A stretch of 64,000 nt of DNA from Leptolyngbya sp. PCC 6406 (GCF_000332095.2 NZ_KI913949.1:2120587-2184586), one strand, 5' to 3'; positions 43,384 to 54,128 are shown, counted from the first letter of the stretch. Translations and numbers: made by a program. The notes: a model not told the origin generated them from the letters alone.

Positions 43384-44490
43384 ATGGATTACCGGGATGC
43401 GGGGGTAGATGTAGTGGCGGGACGGGCCTTTGTGGACCGAATTCGAGACATGGTGGCCAGTACCTACCGCCCCGGTGTGCTGGGGGGATTGGGGGGCTTC
43501 GGCGGCTGTTTTCAGCTCCCCACGGGGTATCAGGAACCCGTGCTGGTTTCTGGCACCGATGGGGTCGGGACCAAGCTCAAGGTGGCCCAGGCCCTCAATC
43601 GCCACGACACCATCGGCATTGATCTGGTCGCTATGTGTGTCAATGATGTCCTTACCAGCGGGGCCGAACCCCTCTATTTTTTGGATTACTTGGCCACCGG
43701 AAAACTGGCCCCGGACCAACTGGCGGGGGTGGTGGCGGGGGTGGCGGCGGGCTGTCGGCAGGCGGGCTGTGCCCTGCTGGGGGGCGAAACGGCGGAGATG
43801 CCCGGTTTCTATGGTCCAGGGGAATATGATTTGGCGGGATTCTGTGTTGGCATTGCGGAAAAAACTGCTCTGCGGGATGGTTCTCAGGTAGCCCTTGGGG
43901 ATGTTGCGATCGCACTACCCAGTACCGGCATCCACAGCAATGGCTATAGCCTTGTCCGCAAGATTATGGCGGAGGCCCCCCGCGATGGAGCCAGTTCCGG
44001 CTATGACTGGGCAGACTGTCCGCCACTGCTCCATGGGGTTTCCCTGGGGGATGCCCTGCTGACGCCAACCCAGATCTACGTTCAACCCGTCCTCGCGGCC
44101 CTCAAAGCCCAGCTTCCCCTCCACGCGATGGCCCATATCACCGGGGGCGGCCTGCCGGAAAATCTCCCTCGCTGTCTCGGCCCCGGCCAGTCCATCGCCC
44201 TACAGCCAGGAAGCTGGCCCATTCTGCCCATTTTTGACTGGCTGGCAGCGGCGGGGCCGGTCGCCCCCGAAGCCCTGTACGACACCTTCAACATGGGGGT
44301 GGGCTTTGTGTTGCTGGTGCCGCCAGAAAGTTGCGATCGCGTTATTGCCTTCTTTGCTGACCAGGGCACAGCCGCCTACGCCATTGGCGAAGTCATCTCC
44401 GGCGATGGGCAAGTGCAGGGCATCCCCTTGAGCAAAGATTACGTCTCTGGAGACTCTGACCCCATGCCCCTAGGGCGTGGGGACCATTAA
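43384..44490 (+). CDS. purM: Phosphoribosylformylglycinamidine cyclo-ligase
   Basis: This 368-aa enzyme closes the imidazole ring in purine synthesis (AIR synthetase). Motifs are [83 protein letters not shown] and [13 protein letters not shown]. All substrate-binding regions are intact. The final residues PLGRGDH and the TAA lie inside the first copy of a MITE array, so the original C-terminus was cut or extended by the element. Activity should survive, because the tail is not part of the core. Confidence 0.94.
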   Translation: MDYRDAGVDVVAGRAFVDRIRDMVASTYRPGVLGGLGGFGGCFQLPTGYQEPVLVSGTDGVGTKLKVAQALNRHDTIGIDLVAMCVNDVLTSGAEPLYFLDYLATGKLAPDQLAGVVAGVAAGCRQAGCALLGGETAEMPGFYGPGEYDLAGFCVGIAEKTALRDGSQVALGDVAIALPSTGIHSNGYSLVRKIMAEAPRDGASSGYDWADCPPLLHGVSLGDALLTPTQIYVQPVLAALKAQLPLHAMAHITGGGLPENLPRCLGPGQSIALQPGSWPILPIFDWLAAAGPVAPEALYDTFNMGVGFVLLVPPESCDRVIAFFADQGTAAYAIGEVISGDGQVQGIPLSKDYVSGDSDPMPLGRGDH

Positions 44491-44857
44491 CGAGGACATC
44501 CTTGCGGGGTAGGCATGAACACGCCCGCCCTACTGAATCAAGCTAGGGGCTGCAACCACCCGATAACAAGCAATCTGGCTTTGATTATCCACAGCCCCTA
44601 GGGCGTGGGGACCATTAACGAGGACATCCTTGCGGGGTAGGCATGAACACGCCCGCCCTACTGAATCAAGCTAGGGGCTGCAACCACCCGATAACAAGCA
44701 ATCTGGCTTTGATTATCCACAGCCCCTAGGGCGTGGGGACCATTAACGAGGACATCCTTGCGGGGTAGGCATGAACACGCCCGCCCTACTGAATCAAGCT
44801 AGGGGCTGCAACCACCCGATAACAAGCAATCTGGCTTTGATTATCCACAGCCCCTAG
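44471..44857. mobile_element. Three identical head-to-tail copies of the CTAGGGGCTG-family MITE (copies D1-D3)
   Basis: The sequence starting GGGCGTGGGGACCATTAACG recurs at 44473, 44601 and 44729, a period of exactly 128 bp. All three copies look identical. Neighbouring copies share the CTAG at their junction. Each ends TTATCCACAGCCCCTAG, the inverse of the start, and has an inner CTAGGGGCTGCAACC motif. The left edge is fused to the last codons of purM and the right edge is 43 bp before the prohibitin-like gene, so transcription or translation of that gene may be affected. Confidence 0.88.
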
Positions 44858-44899
44858 AATAGGGGCGACCCCCTAGACCCCAAACAGGAGAAATTTCCC

Positions 44900-45739
44900 T
44901 TGAAATCCCAAGTCCCCAGTTGGCAGCCGATTGTCCTAGCCTTTTTCGCACTCATCGTGCTGGCAGTCGGCTCCAGTAGCTTTGTCATCGTCAATCCCGG
45001 ACAGGCCGGCGTCCTCAGCATCCTCGGCAAAGCCCAGGACGGCCCCCTAATGGAAGGCGTCCACTTTAAGCCCCCCATCATCTCCAATGTGGATGTGTAT
45101 GACGTGACGGTACAAAAATTCGAGGTTCCGGCCCAAAGCTCCACGAAGGATCTTCAGGATCTCACCGCCAGCTTTGCCATCAACTTCCGCCTAGACCCCA
45201 GCGAAGTGGTCACCATTCGTCGGACCCAAGGCACCCTAGCCAATATTGTCTCCAAGGTAATCGCCCCCCAAACCCAAGAATCCTTCAAAATCGCAGCGGC
45301 ACGGCGCACGGTAGAAGAAGCCATCACCCAACGCACCGCCCTCAAGGAAGACTTTGATACTGCCCTGGGTTCTCGCCTAGAGAAGTACGGCATCATTGTC
45401 CTCGATACCAGCGTGGTGGATCTGAAATTCTCGAAGGAATTTGCCAAGTCAGTAGAAGACAAGCAAATCGCCGAGCAGCGGGCTCGCCGCGCCGTTTATG
45501 TGGCCCAAGAGGCAGAGCAGGAAGCCCTGGCAGAAATCAACCGAGCCAAGGGTCGGGCCGAAGCCCAGCGCCTGATCGCCGAAACCCTCAAGGCCCAAGG
45601 CGGTAAACTCGTCCTACAAAAGGAAGCCATCGAAGCTTGGCGAGAAGGAGGTGCCCAGATGCCCAGGGTGCTGGTCACCGGCAGCGATTCCGGCAGTGTT
45701 CCCTTCCTCTTTAACATTGCCGATTCTGATAAGAATTAG
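44900..45739 (+). CDS. Prohibitin/HflC-like SPFH-domain membrane protein
   Basis: This 279-aa protein has one N-terminal membrane helix (about 9-30) followed by an SPFH domain (about 30-190) and a helical tail rich in Ala/Glu/Arg (about 190-255). Motifs are VNPGQAGVLSILGKAQDGPLMEG, FEVPAQSSTKDLQDLTASFA and a coiled-coil segment with QEALAEINRAKGRAEAQRLI. These are typical of cyanobacterial prohibitin-like proteins, which form ring scaffolds at plasma or thylakoid membranes. The start is TTG 44900, supported by AGGAG 10 bp upstream (44886-44890). The triple MITE array lies directly upstream. Its 3' end overlaps the convergent desaturase gene by 29 bp. Confidence 0.9.
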   Translation: MKSQVPSWQPIVLAFFALIVLAVGSSSFVIVNPGQAGVLSILGKAQDGPLMEGVHFKPPIISNVDVYDVTVQKFEVPAQSSTKDLQDLTASFAINFRLDPSEVVTIRRTQGTLANIVSKVIAPQTQESFKIAAARRTVEEAITQRTALKEDFDTALGSRLEKYGIIVLDTSVVDLKFSKEFAKSVEDKQIAEQRARRAVYVAQEAEQEALAEINRAKGRAEAQRLIAETLKAQGGKLVLQKEAIEAWREGGAQMPRVLVTGSDSGSVPFLFNIADSDKN

Positions 45740-46640
45740 CCATCTCCCGCCTGTCGAAACGCGCTTTACTCTGCCATTGAGCGAGGGACGGCAGGCGGAT
45801 ATCGGAGGCTAACCCCACCTGAGCCAGGGCTTGAATTAACCAAAATGTGGGATCAGGTCGCAAGCTCACCCGATAGCCGTCATGGCTAAAGCCATGGCGG
45901 GCGGAGTGGGAAAAGGTGTGGTGGGGGTTGTGAAACCCTTCTCCCAGAGTCAGCAGGGCAATCCAAGGATTAGAGCGACTATTGTCGCGGCTGTCGAAGG
46001 GCTGGGTGCCAAAACAGTGACACACCGAATTAACACATTGCACCGCATGGAAAAGAATGACTAGGGAAATCAAATATGCGATCGCATATTCCGGCCCTAG
46101 GGCCACCGAAGCCAGCAGAATCAACAGTGTCGGCACAAAATAGAGCCGATCCCACAGCCGCAAAATCCTCTGGCGTTCAATATCCAGCGGTAAGCGTTGG
46201 GGCTGGGTCGTGAATAACCAAATCATGTGAGACCACCAAAACCCCCGACTAGGACTGTGGAGATCCGGAGGCTGATCAGAATATTGATGATGGTGCCGAT
46301 GGTGACTCACCCACCAACTCGGTCCCATCATGGCGGCACTTGCAGCCAGAAACGCCCAGGGCCACTGCATCAACCGAGGCATCTTGAAGGATCCGTGGGC
46401 TAGATACCGATGGTAAAAGAGGGTGGTCGCGAACATCCCCAGGATGTACCAAACCACACCGTAGGCGACCGCCGAGGATAGCAGCCCTGGCGTTATTCCG
46501 CGCCAGCCGCCCATCCAGACATAGCTGCCCAAACTAAGAATCGCTAGGAGATGAATCGAGATTTGCATGATCGGCCCGCCCCGGTAAAGGATACGCAGAG
46601 TCGGGCTGGGGGTTTTCTGTACAGAAAAAAGCTTGGTCAA
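45711..46640 (-). CDS. Membrane acyl-lipid desaturase (DesC-like, delta-9 type)
   Basis: This 309-aa fatty acid desaturase has all three histidine boxes: HRYLAHGSF, HRHHHQYSD and GFHNPHHTFSHSARHG. Four membrane helices are placed as in DesC enzymes. It introduces a double bond into lipid-bound acyl chains at a di-iron centre, taking electrons from ferredoxin. The first possible start is a TTG at 46640. ATG 46568 (MQISIHLLAILS) would begin inside the first helix, so the longer form is used, with doubt. Its end overlaps the prohibitin-like gene by 29 bp tail to tail. The gene at 46658-47128 ends just upstream in the same direction. Confidence 0.87.
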   Translation of the reverse strand: MTKLFSVQKTPSPTLRILYRGGPIMQISIHLLAILSLGSYVWMGGWRGITPGLLSSAVAYGVVWYILGMFATTLFYHRYLAHGSFKMPRLMQWPWAFLAASAAMMGPSWWVSHHRHHHQYSDQPPDLHSPSRGFWWSHMIWLFTTQPQRLPLDIERQRILRLWDRLYFVPTLLILLASVALGPEYAIAYLISLVILFHAVQCVNSVCHCFGTQPFDSRDNSRSNPWIALLTLGEGFHNPHHTFSHSARHGFSHDGYRVSLRPDPTFWLIQALAQVGLASDIRLPSLAQWQSKARFDRREMANSYQNRQC

Positions 46641-46657
46641 AAGATGCCTTAGATGTA

Positions 46658-47128
46658 CTAAAAGTTTTCTAGGATCCGCTGGACAATCTGGGTGCCGGTC
46701 ACAGCTTGCCAGCCAAATAGACCCACCAACACAATATTCAACGTGATGTGGGTATAGCGAGCGGTATCATTGCCCTTTTGCATAAAGGGGACGAGGGCAG
46801 CGGAGGTAGCAATCAACCCAGTCATCGTCAGACCCACGATCAGGTGTGGCCCCAAAAAGAGCTTGCCATTGTTAATGTAGGTGACCGCCATGCCACCAAT
46901 GGTCCCCAACACCATCAAGGCTAGAAGGGCAGACCCGATTTGATGGTGGCGGATGTTGAACTTGCCCTTGATCAGGGCCTTTTTCTCATCTCCCTCTGCG
47001 GACCGAGTGCGGCGAACTTTTGTCCCCAGATAGAGGGAATAGAGGGTCAACCCCAAGAGTCCCCACATCATCAGGGGATGAAGGAAGTTGAGCCAGGGTT
47101 TGATCGGGTCTAGTGGGCCGAGATCCAT
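46658..47128 (-). CDS. DUF4079 membrane protein
   Basis: This 156-aa protein has four membrane helices in the DUF4079 pattern, a family of cyanobacteria and plastids. Motifs are NFLHPLMMWGLLGLTLYSLYLG, NIRHHQIGSALLALMVLGT, LGPHLIVGLTMTGL and YTHITLNIVLVGLFGWQAVTG. The paired His residues suggest haem or metal binding, like cytochrome b561-type bundles; this is inference. ATG 47128 was preferred to a GTG 11 codons upstream. It is followed by the desaturase gene after only 17 bp (46641-46657), so the two are probably co-transcribed. Confidence 0.85.
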   Translation of the reverse strand: MDLGPLDPIKPWLNFLHPLMMWGLLGLTLYSLYLGTKVRRTRSAEGDEKKALIKGKFNIRHHQIGSALLALMVLGTIGGMAVTYINNGKLFLGPHLIVGLTMTGLIATSAALVPFMQKGNDTARYTHITLNIVLVGLFGWQAVTGTQIVQRILENF

Positions 47129-47392
47129 GATGTTTTGAGGGCTTGCAGTGAGTGTCTTCACAAAAATTATAGGTTCACTGTGCCCCCCAGGGTAGGGCGA
47201 TGGCGCTAAAGGCTAATCCCAAACTACCCCATTGAGGATGCGTCCTAGCCTATAGGAGATGTCTCCTAAGGATTCAAGCTAAGGAGTCAAACTTGGAATT
47301 GCACGACCAGAAAATGAATGATGAGACTGGGACAGTCGCGCTTGACAGGGGGATAATCCTCTACTGATAATGGTAATTTGTGTGAATAATAG

Positions 47393-48742
<1,350 letters not shown>

Positions 48743-48865
48743 GGCAGCTTCCGTTTCCCTGCCTCAGCGGGTATAGGTCTCTCGGAGTCTCGACTCTGGA
48801 GTCTAATGCCCCTGTCCCTGTTCTGTTTTCTCTTTAAGATCCTCTAGCAACACTGGTTAAGTCCC

Positions 48866-49480
48866 ATGGAATTGACGATTGAATGTAGCAAACGTACCCC
48901 TGACCAAAAGCCTAAGGCGCTACGCCGAGCTGGTCTGATGCCCGCCGTGCTCTACGGCCATAATGGGGCGGATTCGGTGGATCTGACCCTCAATACCAAG
49001 GAAGCAGAAACCTTGGTGAAGAAAGCATCCATCAACAACACCTTGATTAACCTGAGCATCCCCGATTTGCCCTGGACCGGTAAGGCACTGTTGCGGGAGG
49101 TTCAGGCCCATCCCTGGAAAAAGCTGGTATACCACATTAGTTTTTTCTCCATTGCGGCCCAGGATTCTGTAGAAGTCGTGGTTCCTGTTCACTACGTCGG
49201 TATCCCCTATGGGGTGAGCCAAGATGGCGGCGTCCTAGATACGGTGCTGAATGACCTGGCAATCCGTTGCGCCCCCAATGCCATTCCCGAGACCCTGGAT
49301 GTGGATGTGTCGGCCCTAAATGTGGGGGATAGCCTCCACATCTCTGACCTGGTTCTGCCCCCTGGGGTGTTGGCGGTGGCGGAGACCAACCAGCTTGTGG
49401 CAAGTGTGCTAGGCCGAGCCAAGGCTGAGAGCGGTGATGAACCCGCCGCCGAAGCCGCCCCAGCGGTCGGTGTCGTTTAA
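48866..49480 (+). CDS. rplY: Ribosomal protein L25 (CTC/TL5 long form)
   Basis: This 204-aa protein binds 5S rRNA in the large ribosomal subunit. The N-terminal domain (about 1-95) has the L25 fold with LRRAGLMPAVLYG, and the second domain (about 96-185) is the TL5/CTC β-domain with VPVHYVGIPYGVSQDGGVLD and LVLPPGVLAVAETNQLVASV. An Ala/Glu-rich tail ends the protein. It follows purA by about 120 bp and ends in a terminator, so it is probably a separate or bicistronic unit. Confidence 0.93.
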   Translation: MELTIECSKRTPDQKPKALRRAGLMPAVLYGHNGADSVDLTLNTKEAETLVKKASINNTLINLSIPDLPWTGKALLREVQAHPWKKLVYHISFFSIAAQDSVEVVVPVHYVGIPYGVSQDGGVLDTVLNDLAIRCAPNAIPETLDVDVSALNVGDSLHISDLVLPPGVLAVAETNQLVASVLGRAKAESGDEPAAEAAPAVGVV

Positions 49481-49517
49481 GCCGGAAACGCCTGAAGGGG
49501 TTCCTGGCCCTTTTTTT
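49481..49517 (+). terminator. Terminator of rplY
   Basis: Directly after the TAA, GCCGGAA pairs with TTCC-T-GGC (one bulge) and is followed by CCTTTTTTT. The position and the T run fit an intrinsic terminator. Confidence 0.65.
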
Positions 49518-49608
49518 CCCAGTGTCTGAATCGGGGCACAGCCGTGCTGTGCCCTCTGTTTTTGTCTGAATCCTTTTCGTCTGCTCTGTGTCGGTGACTT
49601 GGTGTACT

Positions 49609-51150
49609 ATGGCTGATCCTTCCCTGCCCCCCCTAATTGAGCAGATGCTGGAGCCGGGATTCTATCCCCATCCTGTTGCCGCTCCCCTGCGCCTGATTCA
49701 GACCCATGTGTCCTACGTGGTGCTGACGGGGGACTACGCCTACAAGGTCAAGAAACCTGTGAATTTTGGCTTCTTGGACTATTCCACTCTGGATCTGCGA
49801 TCGCACTTTTGCCAAGAAGAACTGCGCCTCAACCAGCGCACGGCAGCGGACCTATATCTGGCGGTACTACCCATCACCCAAACAGGGGATCGCTACCAGC
49901 TCAAGGGCGACGGCGACCCCGTGGAATATGCGGTACAGATGCGCCAGTTCCCCCAAACCGCCCTCCTCAGCCAAATGTTTGAGCAGGGAGACCTAGGGGA
50001 AGACTTGGTGCGACAACTCGCCACCACCATCGCCAACTTCCACCAAGCCGCCGAAACGGACGACGAGATTCGCAGCTACGGCACCGTGGCCCAGGTGCGC
50101 CAATCCATTGACGAAAACTACGAGCAAACCCTCGGGTTTATCGGCGGTCCCCAGACCCAAGCCCAGTTTGACGCCACCCAAGCCTACACAGACCACTTCT
50201 TCACCGAGCAGGCTGATCTCTTGCAGCAGCGGATAGCAGGGGACTGGATTCGCGCCTGCCACGGTGATCTACACCTGAACAACATTTGCTACTGGCAGAA
50301 TCGCCTGTGGCTCTTTGACTGCATCGAGTTCAACAAGCCCTTCCGGTTTGTAGATGTGATGTTCGACATTGCCTATCTGGTCATGGACTTTACGGCTCAG
50401 GACCGCCCCGATCTCGTATCCGCCTTTGTCAGCGAATATGTGGAACGCACCGGAGATTGGGAGGGGCTGCAAGTTCTACCCCTGTACGTCAGTCGTCAGT
50501 CCTATGTAAGGGCTAAGGTAACCTCCTTTTTACTGGGGGATGCCGCTATTCCCGAAGCAGAAAAGCAGGCCGCCGCCGCCAAAGCCGCCCGCTACTACAC
50601 CCTGGCCCATGACTATGTCCAACCCCGCCAGGGCCGCTTGTTCCTAATGGCGGGGCTTTCGGGAGCCGGCAAAAGCACCGTAGCCCGTGCCCTCAGCAGC
50701 GAGGTAGGGGCCATCCACATCCGCTCCGATGCAGTGCGCAAGCACCTTGGGGGTGTGCCCCTACACCAACAGGGACCCGAGGGCCTCTATACTCCGGCCA
50801 TGACCCAGCGGACCTACGATCGCCTGCTGCACCTGGGAATCACCCTGGCCCGCCAGGGCTACACCGTGGTTTTGGATGCGAAATACGACCGCGCCCAGCC
50901 TCGGGATGCCGCCATTGCCCAGGCCCAAGCCCACGATCTGCCCCTAGACATCGTCTATTGCACAGCCCCCCAATCGGTCCTTCGCCAGCGGGTGCAGGCC
51001 CGCACCGGGGACATCGCTGATGCCACGGTGGCAGTACTGGCACGGCAAGCCTTAGAGCCCTTTGGCCCTGAGGTGGAGCCCTATGTCACTACGGTAGACA
51101 CCACCCAATCCCTAAAACCCCAGTTAATCAGTATGATTGGGGGTAACTAG
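49609..51150 (+). CDS. Two-domain kinase: aminoglycoside-phosphotransferase-like plus AAA/P-loop kinase
   Basis: This 513-aa protein combines two modules. The first (about 1-330) is a phosphotransferase-like domain with DYAYKVKKPVNFGFLDYS and CHGDLHLNNICYW (the HGDxHxxN catalytic loop), then LFDCIEFNKPFRFVDVMFD. The second (about 335-510) is a P-loop kinase with MAGLSGAGKSTVARAL and a Lys/Arg lid region. Together they match the COG2187 plus COG0645 fusion common in bacteria; the substrate is not known. Start ATG 49609 (MADPSLPP) was chosen over a GTG seven codons earlier. Confidence 0.85.
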   Translation: MADPSLPPLIEQMLEPGFYPHPVAAPLRLIQTHVSYVVLTGDYAYKVKKPVNFGFLDYSTLDLRSHFCQEELRLNQRTAADLYLAVLPITQTGDRYQLKGDGDPVEYAVQMRQFPQTALLSQMFEQGDLGEDLVRQLATTIANFHQAAETDDEIRSYGTVAQVRQSIDENYEQTLGFIGGPQTQAQFDATQAYTDHFFTEQADLLQQRIAGDWIRACHGDLHLNNICYWQNRLWLFDCIEFNKPFRFVDVMFDIAYLVMDFTAQDRPDLVSAFVSEYVERTGDWEGLQVLPLYVSRQSYVRAKVTSFLLGDAAIPEAEKQAAAAKAARYYTLAHDYVQPRQGRLFLMAGLSGAGKSTVARALSSEVGAIHIRSDAVRKHLGGVPLHQQGPEGLYTPAMTQRTYDRLLHLGITLARQGYTVVLDAKYDRAQPRDAAIAQAQAHDLPLDIVYCTAPQSVLRQRVQARTGDIADATVAVLARQALEPFGPEVEPYVTTVDTTQSLKPQLISMIGGN

Positions 51151-51180
51151 TACCGCAGGGCGTAAATCAGCCCACTATTG

Positions 51181-51269
51181 TCGCACCAGCCCAACATTTT
51201 CCAGTCCCCTTTCCCCTTGGGAGAGGGCTAGGGCTTCGGCGTGAGCTCAGCCGAACGGTGAGGGGCCGA
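51181..51269. repeat. 89-bp dispersed hairpin repeat, copy 1
   Basis: This is 86 of 89 identical to 55233-55321. It contains CCCCTTGGGAGAGGG and CTTCGGCGTGAGCTCAGCCGAA dyads. A partial MITE end (ACTAGGGGCTGTGGATATG, from 51281) follows 11 bp later. At the second locus a full MITE also sits beside this repeat. Confidence 0.85.
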
Positions 51270-51327
51270 ATTGACTAAGCACTAGGGGCTGTGGATATGT
51301 TTTCCGCTGCGATTCGAGGCTGATTCC

Positions 51328-51642
51328 ATGCCTGATAAAATTATTCCCGTCGCTCTGCGGCTGTGGCTTCTGTTTCTCTTTACCTTTCTGCTGTTGGGTT
51401 ATGAGGTGGTGCCCAGTATTGTGTTTGGGGCCATTGGCGGGTTTGCAGGGGGCACCGTCAACGCTTGGTGGCAGACCCCCGGTGGCGAACCCCAGGAAAC
51501 CGAAGCCCAAGGGACTCTCATCGATCCCCTGCGTAAGTGGGGCGACCGCTTCAAATCATCGGGACAGATTGGCAATCGCCTACCCTTTCTTAAACTGTTT
51601 ACCCGTCGAGATAAACGCCTAAGCCGCTCCCGCCGACCTTAA
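51328..51642 (+). CDS. Small hydrophobic-N-terminus protein
   Basis: This 104-aa protein has a hydrophobic N-terminal half (about 6-45) that could form two short helices (ALRLWLLFLFTFLLLGY and VFGAIGGFAGG), then a basic tail ending RRDKRLSRSRRP. The start ATG is 12 codons after a repeat. No family was recognised. It is followed by a GNAT gene at a 25-bp distance, so it may share a transcript with it and the YdcF-like gene. Confidence 0.6.
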   Translation: MPDKIIPVALRLWLLFLFTFLLLGYEVVPSIVFGAIGGFAGGTVNAWWQTPGGEPQETEAQGTLIDPLRKWGDRFKSSGQIGNRLPFLKLFTRRDKRLSRSRRP

Positions 51643-51667
51643 TGTCTTTTTACTTGTGATCTCGTCG

Positions 51668-52186
51668 ATGATGACCTGTCAGATCCGGGAAATTCAGGCC
51701 GCCGACAATGGTGCGATCGCAGCTATTATTCGCCAAGTACTCACGGAATTTGGGGCCAACTGTGGAGGATTTGCCTGGTCCGATCCGGAGTTAGAGGATC
51801 TGGCTAGAGCCTATGCAAAACCAGGGTATGCCTATTTTGTGGCCATCGCCGGAGATCAGGTCGTGGGTGGAGCGGGGATAGCGCCCTTTCCCTGTGAGTA
51901 TCCCGATCTTTGTGAGCTACAGAAAATGTATCTGCTGCCGGAATGGCGGGGTCAAGGACTGGGGCGGGCGCTGATGGATCAGGTGGTGGCGATTGCTCGG
52001 GACTATGGCTATCACGGCTGCTATCTAGAAACCTTTCGCACCATGACCGGAGCCATGGCCTTTTACGAACGGTCGGGCTTTCGTCCCCAGGCGCAACCCT
52101 TAGGCAACTCGGGACACCACGCCTGCGATCGCTTTTATCTGCGTTGGTTTGATAATGGCCTGAAGGGGAATAACCTCACCGCCTAG
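51668..52186 (+). CDS. GNAT-family N-acetyltransferase
   Basis: This is a 172-aa protein. The acetyl-CoA loop is seen in MYLLPEWRGQGLGRALMDQVV (the Q/RxxGxG/A motif), followed by YGYHGCYLETFRTMTGAMAFYERSGF, the usual C-terminal half. The start is ATG 51668 or 51671; a GTG at 51656 also opens the frame. The substrate is unknown: amines of small molecules or proteins are acetylated by this family. The YdcF-like gene begins 12 bp downstream, so the pair is likely co-transcribed. Confidence 0.88.
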   Translation: MMTCQIREIQAADNGAIAAIIRQVLTEFGANCGGFAWSDPELEDLARAYAKPGYAYFVAIAGDQVVGGAGIAPFPCEYPDLCELQKMYLLPEWRGQGLGRALMDQVVAIARDYGYHGCYLETFRTMTGAMAFYERSGFRPQAQPLGNSGHHACDRFYLRWFDNGLKGNNLTA

Positions 52187-52197
52187 GGCACCTCTCC

Positions 52198-52995
52198 ATG
52201 TTTCTTTTTTTATCCAAACTCTTGCCCCTGCTGATTTACCCCCTGGGGTTCAGTTGCGTCCTGATAGTGGTGACTATTGCCTTAGCGATATGGGGGCGGC
52301 GGCGCTGGTGGGCGGCGACGACCGGGGCGCTGGCGCTGGGGGTGCTCCTCATCGGCAGCAATGCCTGGGTGGCAACACGGCTCATGCAGTCTCTAGAATG
52401 GCGATATCTGCCCCCTGAGCCGATGCCCCAGGCAGAAGCGATCGTTGTGTTGGGGGGCGGTACCCGTTCAGCCCTGCATCCCCGACCCTGGGTAGACCTG
52501 AGTGAGGCGGGGGACCGGGTACTCCATGGCATTCGCCTTTACCAGGCAGAGCGGGCTCCAATGCTGATTTTCAGTGGGGGCCGGGTGCCATGGCGAGGGG
52601 GTGGGCAGGCAGAGTCTACGGACATGGCGACAATTGCCACCGCCTTTGGGGTGCCTCGCTCTGCCATTGTGGAAGAACCCCGGTCTTTGAATACCTATGA
52701 GAATGCGATGAATGTGAAGGCAATTCTGGAGCGGCGCGGGATTGACTCGATTTTGCTGGTTACATCGGCGAGCCACATGCCGCGATCGCTGGCAATTTTT
52801 CGGAAATTGGGGATAACTGCGATCGCGGCTCCGACAGATTTCTGGGTCTCGGAACAGTCCATCTGGGAAGTCAGTAGTAGTCTCCGCGCCGTGATCTTGA
52901 GCCTGCTGCCGGATGCCGACAACCTCAACCAAGTCAGCCGCGCTCTGAAGGAATACCTGGGGCTCTGGATTTACCGCCTGCGGGGTTGGGCCTAA
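52198..52995 (+). CDS. YdcF/ElyC-family (DUF218) membrane protein
   Basis: This 265-aa protein has two N-terminal membrane helices (about 5-28 and 34-57) and a DUF218 domain (about 80-250). Motifs are EAIVVLGGGTRS, RLYQAERAPMLIFSGG, ESTDMATIATAFGVPRSAIVEEPRSLNTYENA and LLVTSASHMPRSLAIFRKLG. ElyC and SanA relatives affect envelope integrity and lipid-carrier metabolism. It is 12 bp after the GNAT gene. The domain should face the periplasm. Confidence 0.87.
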   Translation: MFLFLSKLLPLLIYPLGFSCVLIVVTIALAIWGRRRWWAATTGALALGVLLIGSNAWVATRLMQSLEWRYLPPEPMPQAEAIVVLGGGTRSALHPRPWVDLSEAGDRVLHGIRLYQAERAPMLIFSGGRVPWRGGGQAESTDMATIATAFGVPRSAIVEEPRSLNTYENAMNVKAILERRGIDSILLVTSASHMPRSLAIFRKLGITAIAAPTDFWVSEQSIWEVSSSLRAVILSLLPDADNLNQVSRALKEYLGLWIYRLRGWA

Positions 52996-53285
52996 TATCG
53001 ATCGTAAGGTAAGGGGGGGTGTGAAGGGTTACGCGATCGCGGCTAAAACCATCCTCACCAAAGCTCGATATCGAGTTCCGTACTCCATCATGAATCCCGT
53101 CTTGACTAAATTACGCTCCCAGAGATCCCTGTTCTGGAGCGGAGCAGAACCCCAAATGTTAATCCGTCACAGCCATTTCTGTGGTCCAACCCAGGAATAA
53201 TTTTTGGCGTGGAATGCTTTTAGCGCCCCTAAGTTCCCTAGGATAACTAAGTACTGAGTCACCCGCCTTTGGGGGCAGAGAGCTT

Positions 53286-53882
53286 ATGGAAGCAATGGAT
53301 TTCTTTCGGATGAGTGAAGGCCGCTGGTATTCTCAGCGCACCACCCATCACCTCGCCATGCGGCGCACAGAGCTGGGCAACCTGGAAATTACCGCTTCGG
53401 TGCTGGCTGCCGATGCCCCCCAGGTGGTAAACATCTGTCAGATGCATGATGTAGACCCTGCCGCCGCTGTCGGTGGAGCAGCGGTCAACTGGCAGGGCTC
53501 TATGGCCTGGGATCAGGAGGGAGCAGGTCAGGAAGGGGCTACGGTGCTGGTGATTGTGCCCGATGCAGATAACCCCCGCCAAGGTCGTCTGCTGCGGGAA
53601 AAGGGCTACGCTGAAACCAGTCCCGTGGTTGGACGCTATCTGGTGGATGATCAGGATGGTCTGGTGTTGACCACGGAATACGCCACCATGAGTTCGGTGG
53701 AGCGGTTCTGGTTTCCCAATCCCAATCTGCGTCTCCGCACTAGTACCGTGATTGGGCTTTCCAATACCGCCTCTTTTTGTGCCGAAACCCGCCTTCAGGA
53801 GCCAGGGGATAGGCCCAGTAACACTGCGCCCCCTGTGGCAGACGAGGGGCCGGTTCTCTGCTACTCCGTCCTAGGGTGGTGA
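53286..53882 (+). CDS. cpcS: CpcS/CpeS-type phycobiliprotein bilin lyase
   Basis: This 198-aa protein of the S-type lyase family attaches phycocyanobilin to Cys-84-like sites of phycobiliproteins. The N-terminal MDFFRMSEGRWYSQRTTHHL is the family signature, and the β-barrel body ends with MSSVERFWFPNPNLRLRTSTV. The usual Cys/Glu/Arg features of the bilin pocket appear conserved. The start is ATG 53286 or, three codons in, 53295. The rod-core linker gene follows 246 bp downstream on the same strand, a photosynthetic antenna pairing. Confidence 0.9.
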   Translation: MEAMDFFRMSEGRWYSQRTTHHLAMRRTELGNLEITASVLAADAPQVVNICQMHDVDPAAAVGGAAVNWQGSMAWDQEGAGQEGATVLVIVPDADNPRQGRLLREKGYAETSPVVGRYLVDDQDGLVLTTEYATMSSVERFWFPNPNLRLRTSTVIGLSNTASFCAETRLQEPGDRPSNTAPPVADEGPVLCYSVLGW

Positions 53883-54128
53883 GCTACCGTAGGATCTAAC
53901 TATCTCGTTTTGTAACGATAGGCCAGTTTGGGTAATGCTGTGCCCTAGGATGCTCAGAATTGCCCAGGTTAAGGGGCGGGTAAAATCCTGGAAAGTGGCT
54001 CCCTGTAAAGCCCCTAGCAAATGTTAAGCTCTGTGAGGATTTACTCAGAATTGCCCGGAATCATCGGGCGATTCCCCTATGATTACCCTTAACGATTGTA
54101 TAAATCCTGAGATTCTGGAGATTCAAAC

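Noticed and set aside
44471-44857. CRISPR-like array
   Set aside because: The 128-bp units are identical throughout with no unique spacers, and the same unit occurs singly elsewhere as a MITE.
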